From Lachnospiraceae bacterium (GTDB lineage Bacteria; Bacillota_A; Clostridia; Lachnospirales; Lachnospiraceae): a stretch of DNA of 19,089 nucleotides. The notes beneath the pieces were generated by a model that made no database searches, had not been told where the DNA came from, and worked only from the letters and a program-made list of their open reading frames with translations. The stretch is from the NCBI GenBank assembly GCA_009774465.1, contig VSNT01000080.1, forward strand, positions 1 to 19,089, given 5' to 3'. Every line of letters starts with the position of its first letter. Positions within the stretch are counted from its first letter, which is position 1. The position numbers were made by a program, and so were the translations under genes. Below are positions 1-6,388 of the stretch, in pieces.

Positions 1-574
1 TTTCTATGGTAATTTTTTGCGTATGTTTAAGGTGGGAGCGTTTTATTGAAAGATATACAATTACGTATTTGGCATTATTCTGCCCGATGATTGCACTTTT
101 GATTAATATTCTTTATGAGACTGGTAAAGAAAGATATGGTGATATGATAATTGGGATGTTGATCTTTGTGTCGCTGTCTGAGCTGGCTCATATGATACCG
201 TACCATTATAGTGAAAGCACTTGGGGGGGAATCGAAGTGTTGAATATTTTCATAATTGGAAAGAGGAGAAATATGGGGCATATGAAGAAGCTGCTTTATA
301 TATAAAATCGAAAGAGTATTCGACTGTGGGATTAGTCATAAGTGAGAATTCTTACGAATACACATTATGGGCGCTTTTAGCTGGAATAAATGTAATTATA
401 AAAGGGATTGATGTAGAGAATATAACAGCAGTATATGAGGAGCCAGATTTTATGCCTGAGTGCATTTTTGTGGATAAAGAACCGGGAATTGAAGAGTATG
501 AGTATCATGGTATACAGTATGTAAATGCAGGCATAGGAGATGACTATACATATTTGCTCATCAGACAGAATTAA
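1..574 (+). pseudogene. 3' end of a polytopic membrane protein gene, frameshifted at a G7 run
   Basis: The window starts inside this gene: the first frame is open to the left edge, so the N-terminus is missing. That frame (to about 228) encodes hydrophobic helices followed by a soluble stretch ending in HYSESTWG. The coherent C-terminal domain then continues in a different frame, starting N-R-S-V-E-Y-F-H at 230 and ending at 574 with RQN. The switch falls on seven G at 223-229. One extra G, or a -1 slip on the run, joins both halves into one protein. The layout, membrane helices then a small soluble tail, is like the C-terminus of large GT-C or related surface-glycan membrane proteins, but the family cannot be named from this fragment. 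It could be a true pseudogene, a phase-variable gene, a slippage-expressed gene or a sequencing error. That both halves are coding is clear; the cause of the shift is not. Confidence 0.72.
223..229 (+). repeat. G7 homopolymer at the frameshift point
   Basis: Seven consecutive G lie exactly where the reading frame of the leftmost gene changes. The upstream frame reads TGG GGG GGA and the downstream frame GGG GGG AAT, so a one-base slip on this tract connects them. Confidence 0.9.
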
Positions 575-608
575 AGAAGTGTTTTTAAAAGATTAAAAAA
601 GGCAAAAT

Positions 609-627
609 CTGTCCTGTCACAGGACAG
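609..627. promoter_or_regulatory. Perfect 9-bp inverted repeat, probable repressor operator
   Basis: The sequence CTGTCCTGTCACAGGACAG is a perfect palindrome with 9-bp arms and one central base. It ends 14 bases before a TATAAT hexamer, so it covers the place of the -35 element of the promoter of the XRE gene. That is the usual layout for an operator through which a small helix-turn-helix repressor controls its own gene. No T-run follows, so it is not a terminator. Binding by the neighbouring regulator is inferred. Confidence 0.6.
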
Positions 628-641
628 CAAAAATAAAATAG

Positions 642-647
642 TATAAT
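642..647 (+). promoter_or_regulatory. TATAAT -10 box of the XRE gene promoter
   Basis: A consensus TATAAT hexamer lies 35 bases before the start codon. The -35 position at 17-bp spacing reads ACAGGA, a poor match lying inside the palindrome, so the promoter may be weak or controlled by an activator or repressor. Confidence 0.5.
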
Positions 648-682
648 AAGATATTCGTGTCAAATGTGAATGGAGATAAATT

Positions 683-931
683 ATGGCACGAATCATTGAT
701 TATGAAGCGCAGAATGTTGTAGGAGAAAAGGTTAAAAAATTCAGGGAGGAAAGGAAACTGAGTCAAAAAGCCTTTTCAGAAAAGTTAGAGACCAAGGCAA
801 TCTATATTTGCAGAGGCTCTATTTCAAGGATAGAAAGCCATGAGAGAACAGTTACTGATTTTGAACTGCGGGCAATGGCACAAATCTTAAGGGTGTCTAT
901 CGAAGAATTATTTGAAGAAATGTCAGTTTAA
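683..931 (+). CDS. XRE/Cro-type helix-turn-helix transcriptional regulator
   Basis: This 82-residue protein is essentially one HTH_3 domain of the phage-repressor (XRE) type. The five-helix fold covers about residues 13-75, with typical landmarks: KVKKFREERKLSQ at the first helix, the turn region F-S-E-K-L-E, and the recognition segment RGSISRIESHER. The end reads I-L-R-V-S-I-E-E-L-F, the usual close of the domain. There is no extra ligand-binding or protease domain, so it is a stand-alone DNA-binding protein. The ATG is preceded by GGAG with a 7-base gap. A palindrome at 609-627 overlapping its promoter suggests autoregulation. It sits directly before the secreted-protein and glycan genes and could control them, but no second copy of the palindrome was seen in front of another gene. 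Confidence 0.9.
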   Translation: MARIIDYEAQNVVGEKVKKFREERKLSQKAFSEKLETKAIYICRGSISRIESHERTVTDFELRAMAQILRVSIEELFEEMSV

Positions 932-972
932 TTGAATGCCTCCATCACAGCTAAAAATTAAGAAAGGATGGA

Positions 973-1057
973 AAGGTTGAAAGAAACTTTCAACCTTATG
1001 TATTTGGGCCTATCCCCACTTGGGACGAGCCCAAGCGGGAAAGGCATGGGTGTAAAA
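973..1057 (+). promoter_or_regulatory. Structured 5' leader with two strong hairpins
   Basis: The first hairpin is perfect: 11-bp arms at 973-983 and 987-997 around an AAA loop. The second is a long imperfect stem. GCCT 1008-1011 pairs with AGGC 1042-1045, TCCC 1013-1016 with GGGA 1037-1040, and CTTGGG 1019-1024 with CCCAAG 1030-1035, with loop ACGAG. An alternative pairing exists, TTGGGC 1004-1009 with GCCCAA 1029-1034, which would break the second stem. The 3' arm holds the purine-rich GGGAAAGG just before the coding start. This looks like a leader that could control translation. It does not match any riboswitch class I can identify. The stretch is also open in frame with the downstream gene, so it could instead be an N-terminal extension. 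Confidence 0.5.
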
Positions 1058-1957
1058 ATGAAAAAAGCGAGAGCAGGCAGAAGATTACTGACAGTAGTAA
1101 CAGGAATTATTATAGCTATGGAGGTTTTAACGGGAGCAACTATTAAGGCGCAGGCTGCAGGAGAACCGGCAGTTACCCAATTGGAGGTGGCGGTGGCTTC
1201 GGATAATTCAGGAATTGTTGCCAGATGCAGCTATCGGAATTATACGGATCAAAGTGGATGCGAAATGCAATTGTATCTGTATAGGGTAGAGAGCGGCGGA
1301 GAATTTATTGAAAGTCAGAAAGAGCTTACCTATGCAGACGAAGGAAGTGAAAGTACGGAACCAAAGCGGGTAAACGAAGGAGTGTACCGGGCATCTGTTA
1401 CTATTGATGACGGAATGGAAATGAAGCAGATTAATTCTGAAAACCATTATAGAGTCAGCCAGATAGATGGAAACTATATTGTTGCAATAGAAAATGAACA
1501 GAAAGAAAATATAAGCGATTTTAGCGAAATGGGGAATAGCTTTTCATGCAGCCATGTTTATGAATATTTTCCGGTACAGCAGGCAACGCCTGTAAGGGAT
1601 GCTGTACAGGCTTATCAATGTACAAAATGTGGGATGGTGATAGATTATGTAGACGTTCCTAATTCAGCATATACTGCTTTTTTAGAAGAAACAGCAGATA
1701 CAATTCAAAATGCAAGGCAGAAAGCGGTGACGATTTGTACAGACCGTTGGATGAGCTTTGACAAAAGGGTGTTTGAGGCTATAAAAAACAGACCTGACGT
1801 GGCAGTGGAAATTAACTACCAATATCAGGGGGAGATGCAGGTATTAATCATACCTGCAGGAACAGATGTAGAGCACCTTATGGATGAAAATGGATTTGGC
1901 GGTTTCAGATATATGAATGAAAAACTGCCTGAAAATACAAGTGATTTAATTTTATAA
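1058..1957 (+). CDS. Secreted protein with Cys/His motif and conserved C-terminal module, function unknown
   Basis: From the ATG at 1058 the product is 299 residues and begins with a classic signal peptide: basic KKARAGRR, a hydrophobic core, then A-Q-A-A-G as the cleavage region. The reading frame is open back to 968, but that ATG abuts its AAAGG and the extra codons lie in strong hairpins, so the start at 1058 is preferred; GGGTG five bases upstream is a weak ribosome binding site. The mature part has an N-terminal beta-rich region of about 140 residues. A possible metal-binding motif follows (CSH, then CTKCG), and then a module with DRWMSF and IPAGTD near the C-terminus. I recall this last module from many extracellular Lachnospiraceae proteins. 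No sortase signal or membrane anchor is visible at the C-terminus. The gene lies 15 bases before a glycosyltransferase, so it may be co-expressed with glycan genes. No enzymatic function can be assigned. Confidence 0.75.
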   Translation: MKKARAGRRLLTVVTGIIIAMEVLTGATIKAQAAGEPAVTQLEVAVASDNSGIVARCSYRNYTDQSGCEMQLYLYRVESGGEFIESQKELTYADEGSESTEPKRVNEGVYRASVTIDDGMEMKQINSENHYRVSQIDGNYIVAIENEQKENISDFSEMGNSFSCSHVYEYFPVQQATPVRDAVQAYQCTKCGMVIDYVDVPNSAYTAFLEETADTIQNARQKAVTICTDRWMSFDKRVFEAIKNRPDVAVEINYQYQGEMQVLIIPAGTDVEHLMDENGFGGFRYMNEKLPENTSDLIL

Positions 1958-1972
1958 GGGAAATAGAAATAT

Positions 1973-2725
1973 ATGAAAACTGTATCTTTAATACTTACTA
2001 CTTATAATAGCGAAGAAAATCTTGGAAAAACCCTGAAAAGCATAGAAAAACAGGATTATCCGTCAATTGAGATTTTAATTAAGGATGGCGGATCTACAGA
2101 CGGAACTTTGCACATAATTGACGTTTATTCCAAAATCAGCAAATATGTAGTAAGATGGTGTACCGGCAGGGATGATGGAATATATGATGCCATGAACCAG
2201 GGATATGCAATGGCAGCAGGTGATATTATCGTTTTCTTTAATGATCTGTTTCAGGAAAACACAGTGGTGTCCAAAATGGTTCAGCTTATAGAGGATAATC
2301 CGAAATGCGTAGGCGCACATGCAGATCTGGTGTATGCAACAGATGAAAAAGTGGTAAGATATTGGAAGATGGGACCACAGAAAAGTTTACATTCAGGGTG
2401 GATGCCTGGACATCCCACTTTGTTTTTAAAAAGAGAAATATATGAGAAATATGGCCTTTACAATCCGGAATATCGGATTGCTGCAGATTATGAATTTATG
2501 ATTCGATTTTTAAAGGATAAAGAAAATCAGTTGGCGTATCTGCCCGAAGTTATTATCAGAATGTACTATGGCGGAACCAGTACGGGAAATACAGGAAGCT
2601 ATTTGCTGTCATTAAAAGAAGGGCACAGAGCATTGAAAGATAATGGAATTAAGGGAGCTTTTGTTGTTGATATTTTGCGTACATGCAGGGTACTTCACCA
2701 ATTTGTTATAAAAGAAAGGAAATAG
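1973..2725 (+). CDS. Family 2 glycosyltransferase, WfgS/WcaE-like
   Basis: This 250-residue cytoplasmic GT-A enzyme should transfer a sugar from a nucleotide-sugar donor to a growing glycan. It starts with the nucleotide-binding strand VSLILTTYNSEENL and has KDGGSTDGT at about residues 37-45, then DGIYDAMNQG, typical of the WfgS/WcaE-like subgroup. Further on are the acceptor-side segments GWMPGHPTLFLKREIYEKYG and AADYEFMIRF, also typical of that subgroup. One oddity is the metal-binding region: it reads F-F-N-D-L where relatives usually have N-x-D-D, so the second acidic residue is absent. There are no membrane helices. A GGGA ribosome binding site precedes the ATG, and the next gene starts three bases after the stop, so it is co-transcribed with the epimerase. 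The sugar transferred is unknown. Confidence 0.9.
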   Translation: MKTVSLILTTYNSEENLGKTLKSIEKQDYPSIEILIKDGGSTDGTLHIIDVYSKISKYVVRWCTGRDDGIYDAMNQGYAMAAGDIIVFFNDLFQENTVVSKMVQLIEDNPKCVGAHADLVYATDEKVVRYWKMGPQKSLHSGWMPGHPTLFLKREIYEKYGLYNPEYRIAADYEFMIRFLKDKENQLAYLPEVIIRMYYGGTSTGNTGSYLLSLKEGHRALKDNGIKGAFVVDILRTCRVLHQFVIKERK

Positions 2726-2728
2726 AAA

Positions 2729-3730
2729 ATGAAAGAACTGGATTCATCCAAACGTTATCTCATTACCGGAGGAGCCGGATTTATAGGGTTTTACTTATCT
2801 AAAGCTCTTTTGGAAAAAGGAGCCAAGGTAACAGGCCTTGATAATTTAAATGATTATTATGAGGTTTCACTTAAAGAGGGCAGGCTTGCTATTCTTAAGG
2901 AATACCCCAGGTACCGCTTTGTAAAGACTGATCTTGCAGATAAGGAAGCAGTGTTTAATCTGTTTCAGGAGTTCCAGCCGCAGGTCGTAGTAAATCTGGC
3001 GGCGCAGGCCGGCGTGCGGTATAGCATTGATAATCCGGATGCCTATATTCAATCTAACATTGTGGGATTTTTTCATGTATTAGAGGCATGCCGGCATTAT
3101 CCGGTGGAGCATCTGGTTTTTGCTTCTTCCAGTTCTGTATATGGGGGGAACAAAAAAGTCCCATTTTCCACAAAGGATCAGGTTGACCAGCCGGTAAGCC
3201 TGTATGCAGCCACCAAGAAATCCAATGAATTGATGGCATATTCCTACAGTAAACTGTACCAGATTCCCCTTACCGGACTTCGTTTCTTTACAGTATATGG
3301 TCCTATGGGCAGGCCGGACATGGCATATTTTAAATTTGCAAAAAAAATTATGGCGGACGAACCGATTCAGATTTATAATAATGGAGATATGCTTCGTGAC
3401 TTTACCTATATTGATGATATTGTAAAGGGAATTGAGAATATCCTTTGCAATCCGCCATCAAAGGATGAAAACGGAGCGGCCTATAAAATATATAATATTG
3501 GAAATAACAGGCCGGAAAAACTTATGGATTATATTGCAGTTTTGGAAAAATGTCTTGGCAGGCAGGCAAGGAAAGAATATCTGCCCATGCAGCCGGGGGA
3601 TGTGTATGAAACTTATGCAGATGTGCAGGAGCTGATGGATGATTACGGTTTTAAACCTTCCACTACCATTGAAGAGGGGCTTGGCAGGTTTGCAGAATGG
3701 TTTCTGTCTTATTATCAGTATAAAAATTAA
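2729..3730 (+). CDS. NAD-dependent epimerase, probable UDP-glucuronate 4-epimerase
   Basis: This 333-residue protein is an extended short-chain dehydrogenase/reductase. The NAD-binding GGAGFIG is at residues 14-20, the serine-rich SSSSVYGG near 132-139, and the catalytic pair Y159 and K163 is in YAATK. The stretch LDNLNDYYEVSLKEGRLAIL after the first beta strand is characteristic of UDP-glucuronate 4-epimerases of the CapI/LspL type rather than UDP-glucose 4-epimerases. It would interconvert UDP-glucuronate and UDP-galacturonate. The UDP-glucose dehydrogenase that makes UDP-glucuronate is the next gene, which supports this. The start has AAAGGA a short distance upstream. The gap to the dehydrogenase is 131 bases and contains three hairpins. 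Specificity is inferred from motifs and context. Confidence 0.88.
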   Translation: MKELDSSKRYLITGGAGFIGFYLSKALLEKGAKVTGLDNLNDYYEVSLKEGRLAILKEYPRYRFVKTDLADKEAVFNLFQEFQPQVVVNLAAQAGVRYSIDNPDAYIQSNIVGFFHVLEACRHYPVEHLVFASSSSVYGGNKKVPFSTKDQVDQPVSLYAATKKSNELMAYSYSKLYQIPLTGLRFFTVYGPMGRPDMAYFKFAKKIMADEPIQIYNNGDMLRDFTYIDDIVKGIENILCNPPSKDENGAAYKIYNIGNNRPEKLMDYIAVLEKCLGRQARKEYLPMQPGDVYETYADVQELMDDYGFKPSTTIEEGLGRFAEWFLSYYQYKN

Positions 3731-3732
3731 GC

Positions 3733-3848
3733 GCCTGCTTGAGCAGGCACATGGAAATAAGGCTGAATAAAAATGCGCATTCAGCCTGTTGATTAAGGAT
3801 GGCTTGCAAAGAGTGCATCTGACGTTTAAAGAGCGCGTCGCAGCGCGC
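3733..3848 (+). promoter_or_regulatory. Three consecutive hairpins between the epimerase and UDP-glucose dehydrogenase genes
   Basis: The 131-bp gap contains GCCTGC/GCAGGC around TTGA (3733-3748), AGGCTGAAT/ATTCAGCCT with a 10-base loop (3760-3787), and GCGCG/CGCGC (3833-3848). None is followed by a T-run, so none is a standard terminator. A sequence AGGATAAAG just before the ATG at 3862 serves as ribosome binding site. The array could be an mRNA processing or stability element, or a leader controlling the dehydrogenase. No known riboswitch was recognised. Confidence 0.4.
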
Positions 3849-3861
3849 GGATAGGATAAAG

Positions 3862-5172
3862 ATGAAAATAGCAGTAGCAGGAACAGGATATGTTGGTTTG
3901 GTTGCTGGGGTTTGCTTTGCAGAAAAAGGGTACAATGTAACCTGTGTGGATGTGGATCAAAAGAAAGTAGAAGTCATGCGTCAGGGAATTTCCCCAATTT
4001 ATGAGGAAGGATTAGAGGAGCTGATGCAGAAAAACAATGCGGAAGGAAGGCTTCATTATACCACAGACTACAGGGAGGCGTATAAGGATGCAGATGTAAT
4101 TTTTATCGGTGTAGGAACACCGGAAATGCCGGATGGAAGTGCAAACTTAAGTTATATAGCCACTGTATCCAGGCAGATTGCAGAAACCATAGAAAAGGAT
4201 TGCCTGGTGGTAGTGAAATCCACGGTACCAGTTGGAACGAATGATAAGGTAGAACAGTTTATTAAAGATTTTCTGGTACATAAGGTTAAGGTAGAAGTGG
4301 CATCTAATCCTGAATTTCTGGCACAGGGAACGGCAGTACATGACACTCTTCATGCTGCCAGAATTATCATTGGGACGGAAAGCAAGGAAGCAGAAGTGCT
4401 GCTTAAGAAAATATATGAACCCTTTGGACTTCCCATTGTTTCCGTAAAACGCCGCTCGGCGGAGATGATCAAGTATGCATGTAATGATTTTCTGGCATTA
4501 AAGATTTCTTATATGAATGATATTGCCAATTTATGTGAATTGGTTGGGGCTGACATTACAGATGTGGCAAAGGGTATGAGTTATGATGAGCGGATTGGGG
4601 CCAGATTTTTAAATGCAGGAATCGGATTTGGCGGAAGCTGTTTCCCGAAGGATACCAAGGCGCTTAAGTTTTTGGCAAAGGAGCATGGCTACCAGTTAAA
4701 GACAGTGGAAGCCTGTGTGGATGTAAACAGCGCACAAAAAACAAGACTGTTTGAGAAGGCAAAAGAGCGGATGATTTCATTCAGTGGCCTAAAGGCAGCA
4801 GTATTGGGACTCACCTTTAAGGCCGGGACAGATGACCTTAGAGAGGCCCCTTCTATTGATAACTTAAAACTTCTTTTGGCTGCAGGTGCAGATATTTATG
4901 CCTACGATCCCAAGGGCGTGGAGCGTTCAAAGCAGCTTTTTCCGGAAGGAAAAATTGAACAGGGATCTATGAATTATGTTGATTCTGTGGAACAGGCACT
5001 GGATAAGGCCAATATCTGTTTTGTGTTTACGGAATGGCCGGAAATTAAGGCGGTCAGGCCGGAAGAATTTAAAAAGAAAATGCATACACCTCTTGTATAT
5101 GATGGAAGAAATTTATATAATCCTGTTGAAATGAAAAACGAAGGTGTTGAGTATTACAGTATTGGACGATAA
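3862..5172 (+). CDS. ugd: UDP-glucose 6-dehydrogenase
   Basis: This 436-residue cytoplasmic enzyme oxidises UDP-glucose to UDP-glucuronate with two NAD. The N-terminal Rossmann domain begins MKIAVAGTGYVGL with the GxGxxG at residues 7-12, followed by the NAD-ribose acid in CVDVD. The central dimer helix region contains KYACNDFLALKISYMNDI. The catalytic cysteine is C260 in GFGGSCFPKDT, the same numbering as in well-studied bacterial enzymes. The C-terminal UDP-binding domain has LGLTFKAGTDDLREAPS and ends with VYDGRNL. The length is normal for the family and all key residues are present. It follows the epimerase in the same direction and ends in a bidirectional terminator, so it closes this gene group. 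Confidence 0.97.
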   Translation: MKIAVAGTGYVGLVAGVCFAEKGYNVTCVDVDQKKVEVMRQGISPIYEEGLEELMQKNNAEGRLHYTTDYREAYKDADVIFIGVGTPEMPDGSANLSYIATVSRQIAETIEKDCLVVVKSTVPVGTNDKVEQFIKDFLVHKVKVEVASNPEFLAQGTAVHDTLHAARIIIGTESKEAEVLLKKIYEPFGLPIVSVKRRSAEMIKYACNDFLALKISYMNDIANLCELVGADITDVAKGMSYDERIGARFLNAGIGFGGSCFPKDTKALKFLAKEHGYQLKTVEACVDVNSAQKTRLFEKAKERMISFSGLKAAVLGLTFKAGTDDLREAPSIDNLKLLLAAGADIYAYDPKGVERSKQLFPEGKIEQGSMNYVDSVEQALDKANICFVFTEWPEIKAVRPEEFKKKMHTPLVYDGRNLYNPVEMKNEGVEYYSIGR

Positions 5173-5212
5173 AAAATGCGGCTGTTAAATAAATCTAACA
5201 GCCGCATCTTTT
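5171..5212. terminator. Bidirectional intrinsic terminator between convergent genes
   Basis: A perfect 12-bp stem (ATGCGGCTGTTA at 5176-5187 and its complement at 5196-5207, 8-base loop) has six A on the left and CTTTTA on the right. It can therefore terminate both ugd and the convergent glycosyltransferase. The last codons of the minus-strand gene (K-R-C-G-C-stop) lie inside the stem. Confidence 0.9.
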
Positions 5213-6124
5213 ACTTATAATATATCTTGGTCTTGCCTTAATTTCGTTGTAAATTCTTGATATATAATGTCCAATAATTCCCAGGCTGATCATCAGGACG
5301 CTGCCGATAATAAGCTGGAGCAGAATCACTGTGGTAAATCCTTCCAGTGCATTACCGGAAAAATATTTGTACAGCGATTGAATCCCCAAAACAATAGAAG
5401 CAAAGAACATGATCCAGCCCATCAGGCTTACAAACTGCATTGGTGCACCGGAAAAGGATGTAATATTTTGAATTGCATATTTGGTAAGGCTCCATATAGA
5501 CCACTTTGAAGTGCCGATGGCACGTTCCTGGACTTCAAAAGGGATAGTAACCGACTTAAAGCCTACCCAGGAAGAAAGGGCGCGGAAAAAGGGAGCACGT
5601 TCGGGCATTAAAAGAAGGGCATCCATAGCCTTGCGGTCCATCAGCTTAAAATCAGAAGCTTTGGACATATCAATGCCGGTCGCCTTGCTGATAAGATGAT
5701 AAAAGCTGTTGGCACAGAACGTGTGCAGGGGATTTTCCTTTCCCCGGGACGCTTTGACGCCTTCCACAACTTCATACCCCTTCTGCCATAGACGGTACAT
5801 TTCCGGCAACAGAGAAACGGGATGCTGCAGATCGCAGTCCATTACCACGCAGCAGGCGCCGCAGGCAGCTTCAATTCCGGCAAAAATGGCCGCTTCTTTT
5901 CCAAAGTTTCTGGAAAATGACAGACCTTTTACTTCTGAATTGTTTTGGGACAGCTTCATAATATTAAGGTAAGTCAGGTCTTTGGAACCATCATCTATAA
6001 AAATGACTTCAAAGGGAATCGTTTTTTGTTTTAACAGTTCATTTATAGCTTGAAAAGTCCTTTCTATATTATCCTGCTCGTTGTAAGAAGGGATAATGAT
6101 AGAAAGAGTTTGATTTTCCTGCAT
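5195..6124 (-). CDS. Polyprenyl-phosphate glycosyltransferase, GtrB/DPM1-type, family 2
   Basis: This 309-residue enzyme should transfer a sugar from a nucleotide donor to undecaprenyl phosphate on the cytoplasmic face. The GT-A domain starts with TLSIIIPSYNEQDNI. It then shows IDDGSKDLT, the FSRNFGKEAAI segment typical of GtrB and dolichyl-phosphate-mannose synthase relatives, and the metal-binding MDCDLQHP. The C-terminal third has two membrane helices (around FVSLMGWIMFFASIVLG and VILLQLIIGSVLMISLGI) and the usual end SRIYNEIKARPRYI. The start at 6124 is chosen because AAGGAG lies ten bases upstream; the frame is open further upstream to 6157 without a better site. It stands alone on the minus strand with its own promoter. 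Its lipid-linked product could feed the GT-C proteins encoded to the right. Confidence 0.93.
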   Translation of the reverse strand: MQENQTLSIIIPSYNEQDNIERTFQAINELLKQKTIPFEVIFIDDGSKDLTYLNIMKLSQNNSEVKGLSFSRNFGKEAAIFAGIEAACGACCVVMDCDLQHPVSLLPEMYRLWQKGYEVVEGVKASRGKENPLHTFCANSFYHLISKATGIDMSKASDFKLMDRKAMDALLLMPERAPFFRALSSWVGFKSVTIPFEVQERAIGTSKWSIWSLTKYAIQNITSFSGAPMQFVSLMGWIMFFASIVLGIQSLYKYFSGNALEGFTTVILLQLIIGSVLMISLGIIGHYISRIYNEIKARPRYIISKRCGC

Positions 6125-6171
6125 AAAATTTAAACTCCTTATCTGCATAAAGTCCAAGTTTTGTAAACTTA

Positions 6172-6200
6172 AGTATATAGGAAAAAATTAGCTTTGGCAA
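6172..6200 (-). promoter_or_regulatory. Promoter of the minus-strand glycosyltransferase gene
   Basis: On the minus strand TTGCCA (6195-6200) and TATACT (6172-6177) are separated by exactly 17 bases, close to the sigma-70/SigA consensus. The start codon at 6124 follows after a short leader. Confidence 0.7.
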
Positions 6201-6205
6201 TGTGG

Positions 6206-6236
6206 TTGACAATAGTTTTGTAATATTCATTATAGA
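6206..6236 (+). promoter_or_regulatory. Promoter of the SGNH lipoprotein gene, divergent from the glycosyltransferase promoter
   Basis: A consensus TTGACA (6206-6211) is followed after 17-18 bases by ATTATA/TTATAG (about 6229-6235). Transcription would start near 6242, leaving a leader of about 145 bases that is very A/T-rich. That leader includes a 12-bp palindrome AAAACATGTTTT (6312-6323). The -35 boxes of this and the opposite promoter are only five bases apart. Confidence 0.6.
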
Positions 6237-6388
6237 TTTGAATAAAATATAATAAACGAAAGTTATTAAGAAATTTTTAAGGTTAGCATAAAAAATATTA
6301 AAATGTATTTGAAAACATGTTTTAAAATTAAAAATATGTTATTCTATTTAAATCAAAAAGAAAGTAGCAAAAGTGAGGAGTTTTAAAT

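Noticed and set aside
1019..1035. Single hairpin with an ACGA-containing loop, considered as a guanidine-II riboswitch
   Set aside because: That class needs two tandem hairpins with ACGR tetraloops closed by a proper pair. Here there is one, with a five-base ACGAG loop, and the gene is not a guanidine transporter or carboxylase.
968..1057. N-terminal extension of the secreted protein starting at the ATG at 968
   Set aside because: AAAGG directly abuts the ATG, the bases lie in strong hairpins, and it would put about 30 residues before a well-formed signal peptide. Not fully excluded.
5267..5972. Plus-strand open frames opposite the minus-strand GtrB-like gene
   Set aside because: Shadow frames of a gene with complete family motifs; no ribosome binding sites or recognisable domains.
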